This document shows, one piece after another, positions 24,793 through 34,007 of a DNA stretch of 64,000 nt. Position 1 is the first letter of the stretch; each line of letters opens with the position of its first letter. Origin of the DNA: Pseudoxanthomonas sp. X-1. Its GTDB lineage: Bacteria; Pseudomonadota; Gammaproteobacteria; Xanthomonadales; Xanthomonadaceae. Made by a program: the position numbers and the translations under genes. The stretch is from positions 3,384,001 through 3,448,000 of the forward strand of contig NZ_CP083376.1 of the NCBI RefSeq assembly GCF_020042665.1, written 5' to 3'. The notes under the pieces are model-generated. The model had not been told where the DNA came from and made no database searches. It was given only the letters and a program-made list of their open reading frames with translations.

Positions 24793-26124
24793 ATGAGCCG
24801 CGCACCATTTTTCCTCCCGCCACGGCGCACCCGGCGCGGCGCGATCCTAGCGCGAACGGCCGCGCTTGCGGCGCTGCTGGCATTCGCGCCGGTCGCGGGG
24901 GCGCAGCTGCAGCCGCTTCCGCCCATGCAGCAGGCTGTCTCACCGGTTACCCGGACGCTGGGGCAGGTCGTCGACCCGCTGATGCGCGACGCCACCACCC
25001 TGGCCGACCGCACCTTCACCCAGGCACGCCAGCTCGGCCAGCGCCGACTGCTGCGCGAGCATCGCGACGTGCTCGATACGGACCCCAACGACAACGTGGT
25101 GATCCGCAGCCAGGTCCTGGCGCTGGCGCCGACCCCCGAGGCGCTGGAACGCGCGCGCCAGGCCGGCTTCACCGTCGAGGCGCCGCGCCGCCTCGACGGG
25201 CTGGACCTGGAGGTCGTGCCGCTGCGCGCTCCGGCCGGTCAGTCCACGCGCCGGGCGGTCGAGGCGCTGCGCGCACTCGATCCGGCCGGCAGCTACGACT
25301 ACGACCATCTCTATGCCAGCAGCGGCGCGGCCGAGGCGGCCAGTGGCGCTGCGGCGACGTCCGCCGCCGGGGCGGCCACGCCCTGGCGCGTCGGCCTGGT
25401 CGACAGCGGGGTGGATGCGGGCCATCCCGCGCTGAAAGGTGCGCAGGTGCAGCGCTGGGGCTGTGAAGACCAGCCGCATCCAGACCTGCACGGCACCGCG
25501 GTGGCCTCGCTGCTGGTCGGCGATGGCCAGCGCGCGCAGCCCGGCGTGCAGCTGTTCGCCGCCGATGTGTACTGCGGTGCGCCGACCGGCGGCAACGCAC
25601 TGGAGGTCGCCCAGGCCCTCGCCTGGCTGGCCCGGCAACAGGTCCGCGTGGTCAATCTGAGCCTGGTTGGCCCGGACAATGCGCTGCTCAAGCGCGCGGT
25701 GGCCTCGGCCATCGGTCGCGGCATGGTCGTGGTCGCCGCGGTCGGCAACGACGGGCCGGCGGCGGCGCCGCTGTTCCCTTCGGCCTATCCGCAGGTGATC
25801 GGCGTGACCGCGGTCGATCCGCGCGATCGCGTCCTGCCGGAGGCCGGGCGCGGCCCGCAGGTGGACCTGGCCGCGGTCGGCGCGCAGGTCGAGGCCGCCG
25901 CGCCGGGCGGCAGGTTCGAACGCATGCGCGGCACCTCGTTCGCCGCCCCGCGCGTGGCCGCGCTGGCTGCGCAGGCCCTGGCCACGCATCCGGACGAGGA
26001 TGCCGATGCCCTGCTTTCCGCGCTGGCGGCGCATGCGCGCGACCTCGGCAAGCCGGGCCCGGACCCGGTCTACGGCCGCGGGCTGGTCCCGGGCACGCCG
26101 GATGAACAGGCGGCAACACGTTAG
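24793..26124 (+). CDS. Subtilisin-like serine protease (S8 family), exported
   Basis: This is a 443-aa secreted or periplasmic protease. An N-terminal signal sequence runs to about VAGAQ (residue 38), with an Arg-rich start (RRTRRGAILARTAALAALLA). The catalytic triad is Asp204 (VGLVDSGVDAGHP), His233 (DLHGTAVASLL) and Ser382 (RGTSFAAPRVAALAA), with the oxyanion Asn319 (AVGNDGPAAA). Residues 39-190 form a pro-region-like part. An in-frame ATG at 24757 would overlap the sigma factor start; the later ATG gives a better signal peptide. It is divergent from the ECF sigma/anti-sigma pair. Confidence 0.88.
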   Translation: MSRAPFFLPPRRTRRGAILARTAALAALLAFAPVAGAQLQPLPPMQQAVSPVTRTLGQVVDPLMRDATTLADRTFTQARQLGQRRLLREHRDVLDTDPNDNVVIRSQVLALAPTPEALERARQAGFTVEAPRRLDGLDLEVVPLRAPAGQSTRRAVEALRALDPAGSYDYDHLYASSGAAEAASGAAATSAAGAATPWRVGLVDSGVDAGHPALKGAQVQRWGCEDQPHPDLHGTAVASLLVGDGQRAQPGVQLFAADVYCGAPTGGNALEVAQALAWLARQQVRVVNLSLVGPDNALLKRAVASAIGRGMVVVAAVGNDGPAAAPLFPSAYPQVIGVTAVDPRDRVLPEAGRGPQVDLAAVGAQVEAAAPGGRFERMRGTSFAAPRVAALAAQALATHPDEDADALLSALAAHARDLGKPGPDPVYGRGLVPGTPDEQAATR

Positions 26125-26207
26125 GAGCGTCGGGAAGAAACTTCCTTGCCGGGCCGTAGTGCTTCCTGAAGGCAGCGGATTTCCCGCGCCAACGAGGGAG
26201 ACCTCTC

Positions 26208-27092
26208 ATGCGTCACAACACTCTGACGTGGGCCACGGCCGCCATCATCGCGCTGGCCAGCACCGGTGCATCGGCTCAGGTCCTGGGCGGCCTGGGTGGG
26301 CAGGTGGGCGGCGCCATCGGCGGCGCCGGCAACCTTGGCGGTCAGATCGGCGGCGTCGGCGGGCCCGTGAACGGCATCGGCAACACCATCGACAGCACCC
26401 GCGGCATGGCCGGCGACCGCCTGCAGCAGACGCGCAACCGCGCCGAGCGCGCCACCCAGCGCGCCCAGCAGCGCGCGTCGGACACCGCCGCGTCGGTGCG
26501 CGATCAGGCGCAGTCGGTCGGCGGCCAGACGCAGGCGCTGGGCAGCGCCGCCGGTTCGGCCGCATCGCTGACCAGTGACGCGAGCGGCACCGGCAACGCC
26601 GCCGCCAGCGCCTCGAACGGCGACCTGAGCGGTGCGCTCAACGGGGCCGGCAACGCGGCTGGCTCGGCCAGCGTCGACACCAGCGGTGTGGCCAGCGCCG
26701 CCGAGTCCAGCGCGGCGCAGGCCGCCGGCTCGGCCCGCGCCGGCGCCAGCCAGGCCGCGCAGGGCGTGCGCAACACCGCCGACCGCGTGCGCAATGGCGC
26801 GCAGGCCGCCGCGACCCGCGCCCAGAGCGGGGTGCAGGGCGCCGCCAGCCAGGTCGGCAGCGCCGCCTCGCAGGCCAGTGACAGCGCCGCGTCGACCAGC
26901 GCCAACGGCTCGGCCTCGGGCAACGCCAACGGCAGCGGCGCGCTGGGCAACAGCCTGGGCAACAGCACCAGCAACGCCGCCGCCTCCGGCAATACCAGCG
27001 GCAACGCCAGCGGCAGCGCCTCGCGCGATGGCGTGAACGCCTCGGTCGGCGGCTCGGCCAACGGGTCGGCCAACGCCAGCACCCAGCCGTAA
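26208..27092 (+). CDS. Exported Ala/Gly/Ser/Asn-rich low-complexity protein
   Basis: This 294-aa protein has a good Shine-Dalgarno (GAGGGAG) and a clear signal peptide (MRHNTLTWATAAIIALASTG, cleavage near ASA-Q). The mature part begins with Gly-rich repeats (GGLGGQVGGAIGGAGNLGG). A polar, probably helical or coiled segment follows (RLQQTRNRAERATQRAQQRA, about 66-85). It ends in a long Ala/Ser/Asn/Gly region. By eye the mature chain has no Phe, Trp, Tyr, Cys, His or Lys. I do not recognise the family; a structural or surface-associated role is a guess. A strong terminator follows. Confidence 0.75.
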   Translation: MRHNTLTWATAAIIALASTGASAQVLGGLGGQVGGAIGGAGNLGGQIGGVGGPVNGIGNTIDSTRGMAGDRLQQTRNRAERATQRAQQRASDTAASVRDQAQSVGGQTQALGSAAGSAASLTSDASGTGNAAASASNGDLSGALNGAGNAAGSASVDTSGVASAAESSAAQAAGSARAGASQAAQGVRNTADRVRNGAQAAATRAQSGVQGAASQVGSAASQASDSAASTSANGSASGNANGSGALGNSLGNSTSNAAASGNTSGNASGSASRDGVNASVGGSANGSANASTQP

Positions 27093-27113
27093 GCGTCAGC
27101 TGCGGTCCGCACC

Positions 27114-27150
27114 GGCGCCGGCTTCCTTCGGGAGGCCGGCGCCTTTCGTT
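27114..27150 (+). terminator. Rho-independent terminator with UUCG loop
   Basis: GGCGCCGGCTTCC-TTCG-GGAGGCCGGCGCC gives a 13-bp stem closed by a UUCG tetraloop, followed by TTTCGTTT. It ends the transcript of the low-complexity protein gene. Confidence 0.9.
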
Positions 27151-27200
27151 TGTACGCAGCCTTCGTTGAAGCCTCACCGCTCAGCGCTTAGGCTGGCGCG

Positions 27201-27719
27201 ATGAGCCATGCCGACACCCTGATCCCCCTGCGCCTGTGCGTGCTGACCGTCTCCGACACCCGGACCCTGGCCAACGACAGCTCCGGCGATTATCTGGTCC
27301 AGGCCGCCACCGACGCCGGCCACCTGCTGCACGGGCGCACGCTGGTGAAGGACGACATCTACCGCATGCGCGCCATCGTCTCGGCCTGGATCGCCGATGA
27401 CGAGGTGGACGGCGTGCTGATCACCGGCGGCACCGGCTTCACCGGACGCGATTCCACGCCCGAGGCGATCGCGCCACTGCTGGACAAGCAGATGCCCGGA
27501 TTCGGCGAGTTGTTCCGCGCGGTCAGCGTGGACGAGATCGGCACCTCGTCGCTGCAGTCGCGCGCCTTCGCCGGGCTGGCCAACCAGACCTTCGTGTTCT
27601 GCCTGCCCGGGTCGACCTCGGCCTGCCGCACGGCCTGGGAGAAGATCGTCTCGGCCCAGCTCGACGCCCGCACCCGCCCCTGCAACCTGGCGACCCTGCG
27701 GCCACGGCTGAAGGAATAA
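27201..27719 (+). CDS. moaB: Molybdenum cofactor biosynthesis protein MoaB
   Basis: This 172-aa protein belongs to the MogA/MoaB family, which adenylates molybdopterin before molybdenum insertion. Conserved motifs are LTVSDTRTLANDSSGDYLVQ (N-terminal), VLITGGTGFTGRDSTPEAIAPLL (MPT-binding), and FVFCLPGSTSACRTAWEKIV near the C-terminus. No other moa or moe genes lie nearby. The MoaB versus MogA distinction rests on general resemblance to E. coli MoaB. Confidence 0.9.
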   Translation: MSHADTLIPLRLCVLTVSDTRTLANDSSGDYLVQAATDAGHLLHGRTLVKDDIYRMRAIVSAWIADDEVDGVLITGGTGFTGRDSTPEAIAPLLDKQMPGFGELFRAVSVDEIGTSSLQSRAFAGLANQTFVFCLPGSTSACRTAWEKIVSAQLDARTRPCNLATLRPRLKE

Positions 27720-27750
27720 GCTCGGCCGCCACGCCCGCGCCAGGATCTCC

Positions 27751-28530
27751 ATGAGCAAGAAACTCAAGCGCAAGGATTACGAGGCGCAGCTCGCGCCGCT
27801 GCAGCTGCAGCTGGTCAACCTCTCGCGCTGGCTGCTGCACACCGGCAAGCGCGTGGTGGTGCTCTTCGAGGGCCGCGACACCGCCGGCAAGGGCGGGGCC
27901 ATCGACGCGATCCGCGAACACCTCAATCCGCGGCAGTGCAAGGTCGTGGCGCTACCCAAGCCGTCCGATCGCGAAGCCACGCAGTGGTACTTCCAGCGCT
28001 ACGTGCAGCAGCTGCCGGCCGGCGGCGAGATCGTGCTGATGGACCGCAGCTGGTACAACCGCGCCGGTGTGGAGCGGGTCATGGGCTTCTGCACGCCGGA
28101 CCAGTACACCGCCTTCCTGCAGCAGGTGCCGATTTTCGAACGGCTGCTGATCGACGACGGCATCCTGCTGTTCAAGTACTGGCTGACCGTGGACCAGGCC
28201 CAGCAGGAAGCGCGCTTCGCCGAGCGCTTGGAAGACCCGCTCAAGCGCTGGAAGCTCTCCCCGGTGGATCTGGAGGCGCGCAAGCAGTACGCGGCCTACA
28301 CCGAGGCCCGCGAGGCCATGCTGGCTGCTACCCATACTCACCACGCGCCGTGGACTCTGGTGGACTTCAACGACCAGCGCCGCGGGCGCATCACCCTGAT
28401 CCGCGACCTGCTCTCGCGCCTGCCCGACACCACGGTGGCGCCCGCCAGGCTGAACATGAAGCCCCTGCACGGCAAGCTGCTGACCGAGACCTTCCAGCTG
28501 CTCAAGCCGATCCCGGACACCAGCGCCTGA
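27751..28530 (+). CDS. ppk2: Polyphosphate kinase 2
   Basis: This enzyme transfers phosphate between polyphosphate and nucleotides. It has 259 aa, a one-domain PPK2. The Walker A-like loop FEGRDTAGKGGAIDAI (about 33-48), the substrate Asp in LMDRSWYNRAGVERVMGFC (about 95-113) and the lid region KRWKLSPVDLEARKQYAAYT are complete. The direction (GDP, ADP or AMP phosphorylation) cannot be settled by eye. It follows moaB by 31 bases, so the two may be cotranscribed. Confidence 0.93.
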   Translation: MSKKLKRKDYEAQLAPLQLQLVNLSRWLLHTGKRVVVLFEGRDTAGKGGAIDAIREHLNPRQCKVVALPKPSDREATQWYFQRYVQQLPAGGEIVLMDRSWYNRAGVERVMGFCTPDQYTAFLQQVPIFERLLIDDGILLFKYWLTVDQAQQEARFAERLEDPLKRWKLSPVDLEARKQYAAYTEAREAMLAATHTHHAPWTLVDFNDQRRGRITLIRDLLSRLPDTTVAPARLNMKPLHGKLLTETFQLLKPIPDTSA

Positions 28531-28691
28531 AGCTGAACAGCGGTAGCGCCCCGGCGCGGACTGGCGCCGGGCAGATCGCCCCGCGGACTGAATACGCGGT
28601 GACAAGTGTTGGCGCCGACCCCGTGACGGAAGGCCTAAAACCTTTCATCATGTGTTCATCACGGCACCTGTGCCCGTGCCGGACGTCATTC

Positions 28692-29765
28692 ATGGCTCTT
28701 TTCGCTCCTGTCTCCGCCCAGCCCGACCTCTCACCGCGCGTTCGCCTGATCACCCGTGACAACGGTGTGGGGCTGCGCCGCGACCTGACGATCATGTCCA
28801 GGGCCCTGTCCGGCGCGCAGATCGGCAGCCAGGCGCTGGCCTTCGGCGGCTCGCGCCTGGGCAACCACCTGCGCCAGGCGCGGACCCGGCTGGGCGCGCT
28901 GGCGACCGGCCGCATCGAGACCCAGGTATTCCTGGAGCGCATCTACCGGAGCTGTCTGCCGGCCGCCCGCCGCAACCTGCTGGTGCCCAACCCGGAGTGG
29001 ATGCTGGACAAGTGGCTGCCGCTGCTGCCGCGGTTCGAAGGGGTGCTGTGCAAGACCCGCCACGCCGAACGCGTCTTCGGCGCGCTGGGCTGCGATACCC
29101 GCTATATCGGCTTCACCAGTGAGGACCGTTTCGATGCCGGCGTGGTGCGCCGGCGCGCCTTTCTGCACGTGGCCGGGCGCAGCACCGCCAAGGGCACCGA
29201 GGCGGTGGTCCAGGCCTGGCTGCGCCATCCGGAGTGGCCCACGCTGACGGTGGTGCAGTCGCGCGACGTGCCCAGGATCGTGGCGCCCAACATCGACCAT
29301 CGGCTGGACTACCTGGACGATGCGCAGCTGCGCCAGCTGCAGAACGCGCACGCCTTCCACCTGTGCCCGTCGGAGGCAGAAGGCTTCGGCCATTACCTGG
29401 TCGAGGCGCTGAGCACCGGCGCGGTGGTCATCACCACCGACGGCGAGCCGATGAACGAGCTGGTCACGCCCGAACGCGGCCTGCTGCTGCAGCCCTCCGC
29501 GCAGCGGGCGATGGCGCTGGGCACGCGCTACCGCGTGGACGCCGAGGCGATCGAAGAGGTGGTCGAGCGCGCGCTGTCGCTCAGCCTGCAGGCCTGCGCG
29601 GCACTGGGCGAAGCGGCACGGACCTTCTTCCTGGACAACGACGCGGCCTTTCCCCACCGCCTGGCCCTGGCGCTGCAGCCCTCGCTGGATGCCGGCACGC
29701 CGGTGCCGCGCCGCGGACTGGCCCGGCTGGCGACCGCCCTGCTGCCGCACCACGGCCCGGGCTGA
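28692..29765 (+). CDS. Glycosyltransferase (GT-B fold, group 1-like)
   Basis: This 357-aa cytoplasmic protein has the C-terminal half of a GT4-type transferase. PSEAEGFGHYLVEALSTGAV (about 231-250) holds the E-x7-E donor-binding motif. An LVPNPEWML segment and a KTRHAERVF segment precede it. The N-terminal domain is short and unlike common GT4 proteins. The start MALFAPVSAQPDL was chosen; an upstream Met at 28650 is possible. No polysaccharide cluster surrounds it, so the acceptor is unknown. Confidence 0.75.
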   Translation: MALFAPVSAQPDLSPRVRLITRDNGVGLRRDLTIMSRALSGAQIGSQALAFGGSRLGNHLRQARTRLGALATGRIETQVFLERIYRSCLPAARRNLLVPNPEWMLDKWLPLLPRFEGVLCKTRHAERVFGALGCDTRYIGFTSEDRFDAGVVRRRAFLHVAGRSTAKGTEAVVQAWLRHPEWPTLTVVQSRDVPRIVAPNIDHRLDYLDDAQLRQLQNAHAFHLCPSEAEGFGHYLVEALSTGAVVITTDGEPMNELVTPERGLLLQPSAQRAMALGTRYRVDAEAIEEVVERALSLSLQACAALGEAARTFFLDNDAAFPHRLALALQPSLDAGTPVPRRGLARLATALLPHHGPG

Positions 29766-29783
29766 GCCCCGCCGCGGCGGTCG

Positions 29784-30056
29784 TCAGCCGATGCCGAAAC
29801 CCGGCGCGACCGTCCCCTGCCAGTCCGCGCGCTCCAGCGCATCGACCTGCGCCGGCGCCGGACCCCGCGTCAGCCAAATGGCCAGCGTCTCCACGGCGGC
29901 GGGCTCGCCACGCGCCACGACTTCGACCCGGCCATCGGCCAGATTGCGGGCGTACCCGTCCAGCCCCAGCGCCCGGGCCTGCTCGCGGGTGGACGCGCGG
30001 AAGCCCACGCCCTGCACCCGTCCACCGACCAGGAACCGGGCGGCGATGACGCTCAG
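29784..30056 (-). CDS. acyP: Acylphosphatase
   Basis: This small enzyme (90 aa) hydrolyses acyl phosphates. The phosphate loop GGRVQGVGFRAST with the catalytic Arg and the YARNLADGRVEV segment with the catalytic Asn are both present, and the C-terminal GTVAPGFGIG is normal. There is no ATG or GTG start in frame that keeps the first beta strand (AARFLVGGRV). The best candidate is CTG at 30056, which overlaps the stop of the upstream gene as CTGA. The product is sure; the start codon is not. Confidence 0.85.
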   Translation of the reverse strand: MSVIAARFLVGGRVQGVGFRASTREQARALGLDGYARNLADGRVEVVARGEPAAVETLAIWLTRGPAPAQVDALERADWQGTVAPGFGIG

Positions 30057-30633
30057 GACCTGGCCGCCGCGCCGGCGTCCACGGCCTGTTCGATCTCCTG
30101 CGGGGTGACCGGCCCGAGGAAGCGCTTGGCGACCTTGCCCTGCGGGTCGAGCAGATAGGTCGTCGGCAGGCCGGCGGGCGGCTCGAACGCCGCGGGCGGG
30201 TGGTCCATCGACACCTGCGCGATCGGATAGGCGACCGGGTGCTGCTTGAGGAAGGCCACCAGCGCGTCGGGCGCGATGTCGTCGAAGGCCAGGCCGACCA
30301 CGTCGATGTCCTGGCGGCGCTGGTCCAGCTCGGACAGCGCCGGCATTTCGGCCAGGCACGGATGGCACCAGGTCGCCCAGAAGTTCACCACCACCCAGTG
30401 GCCGCGATGCGCGGCCAGATCCAGGGTGCTGCCGTCGGTGGCCGTGAGCTTCAGCGCGATCGGACCACCGGCGGGGGCAGCAGGAACGGCTGGAGGAGAC
30501 GGTGCGGCGGCCCGCTCGGCCACGACGGCCGGCGAGGAAGCCGCAGGCGCGGACGCGCGCTCGCACCCGGCCAGCATCAGCAGCGCAGCGCAGGCCAGGG
30601 ACAGCGGCAGGACGCGGGAAGGGAACGAAGACA

Positions 30634-30634
<1 letters not shown>
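30053..30634 (-). CDS. TlpA-like thioredoxin-fold lipoprotein
   Basis: This 193-aa membrane-anchored thioredoxin-like protein lies on the periplasmic side. The lipobox is LLMLAGC (acyl Cys near residue 23), followed by an Ala/Pro-rich linker to about residue 58. The TlpA/ResA domain carries WVVVNFWATWCHPCLAEMPA with the redox CxxC, and a cis-Pro region PAGLPTTYLLDPQGKV. It lies between yihY (one-base TGATG overlap) and the acylphosphatase gene. A role in disulfide reduction is inferred from the family. Confidence 0.9.
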
Positions 30635-33099
<2,465 letters not shown>

Positions 33100-33154
33100 A
33101 ATCGCCTCCATCGCTCTCTGCCTGGACCACGCCGTGAATGCTCTTTCCTCGCCC

Positions 33155-33640
33155 ATGGACGATCTGCTGGTCGTCACCACCGGCGGCACCATCGACAAGA
33201 TCTATTTCGACGACAAGTCCGACTACCAGGTCGGCGAGCCGCAGATCGGTCGCATCCTCAAGGAGCTGGGCGTGGCGTTCCGCTTCACGGTGATCCCGAT
33301 CATCCGCAAGGATTCGCTGCACATCACCGACGCCGACCGCGAGCTGCTGCGCGCCACCATCGCCGCGCAGTCCGCGCGCCATGTGCTGATCACCCATGGC
33401 ACCGACTCGATGGTGCAGACCGCGCAGGCGCTGGCCTCGCTGGAGGACCGCGTGATCGTGCTCACCGGTGCGCTCAACCCGGCCGGCTTCCGCGGCTCGG
33501 ACGCCGAGTTCAACATCGGCTGCGCGGTCGGCGCGGTGCAGTCGGCGCCCGAAGGCGTGTGGATCGCCATGAACGGCCGCATCTGGAACCCGCGCCATGT
33601 GCGCAAGAACGTGGCCGCCAACCGCTTCGAATCGGCCTGA
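33155..33640 (+). CDS. Asparaginase-like protein, single N-terminal domain
   Basis: This 161-aa protein has the two catalytic signatures of L-asparaginases: VVTTGGTIDKIYFD near the N-terminus and LITHGTDSMVQTAQALA (about 78-94). It ends where the second, C-terminal asparaginase domain should begin; normal enzymes have about 330 residues. The frame closes with a normal stop and no remnant of a second domain follows. It looks like a true short family and not a broken gene. Activity is uncertain because family active sites form between domains and subunits. Confidence 0.8.
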   Translation: MDDLLVVTTGGTIDKIYFDDKSDYQVGEPQIGRILKELGVAFRFTVIPIIRKDSLHITDADRELLRATIAAQSARHVLITHGTDSMVQTAQALASLEDRVIVLTGALNPAGFRGSDAEFNIGCAVGAVQSAPEGVWIAMNGRIWNPRHVRKNVAANRFESA

Positions 33641-33884
33641 GACACAGGCGGCTAACGGAATTTCCCAGCGGAATTCCGGAAAGAGGTCTGGTCCTGATCG
33701 AGTGAGCTGCGGCCTGAGCGATCGGCTTCGGAAGGGCAGCGATTCGGCGTAAAGGGTCGCTTTTCCCTCGGTGAGGGCATCCTGCCCTGGCCCAAGGCGC
33801 GGCCCTTCCTGCCGGCCTGCTGCCTCGCGCGTCATGTTTTGAGGCTTCTGCTCGAAAGAAGCCCTGATCACAATTCCGCTAAGA
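33641..33884. repeat. Intergenic region with a degenerate long inverted-repeat element (copy A)
   Basis: Bases 33724-33870 match the element at 57296-57465. Shared blocks include GCTTTTCCCTCG, AGGGCATCCTGCCCTG, AGGCGCGGCCC and CTGCTGCCTCGCGCGT. About 27 internal bases are missing relative to the second copy, and the outer stem is eroded. The segment is bounded by CTAACGGAATT (about 33653) and AATTCCGCTAAG (about 33873), an imperfect inverted pair. No gene is present. Confidence 0.75.
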
Positions 33885-33920
33885 ATAAAAAAACCTGCCG
33901 GGCATCCCTGCGCCGGCGGG
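33885..33920 (-). terminator. Terminator of the secreted subtilisin gene
   Basis: Read on the minus strand, CCCGCCGG...CCGGCAGG (33913-33920 with 33894-33901) forms an 8-bp stem with one mismatch and an 11-base loop, followed by TTTTTTTAT. It lies about 90 bases after the subtilisin stop codon. Confidence 0.85.
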
Positions 33921-34007
33921 TCGTTCGTTGCGCGCGTCCTTACGGCGCAGGGCGGGCGTCCTTTACCCCGCGCAATCCTTGCGCGACCCTGCGAACCTGG
34001 TGACGGA

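Noticed and set aside
26208..27092. The Ala/Ser-rich frame considered as non-coding low-complexity DNA
   Set aside because: A good ribosome-binding site, a clean signal peptide, a single long frame and a strong terminator directly after the stop codon all support a real gene.
33155..33640. The short asparaginase considered as a pseudogene
   Set aside because: The frame is intact, both catalytic motifs are kept, and the downstream DNA shows no remnant of the second domain in any frame.
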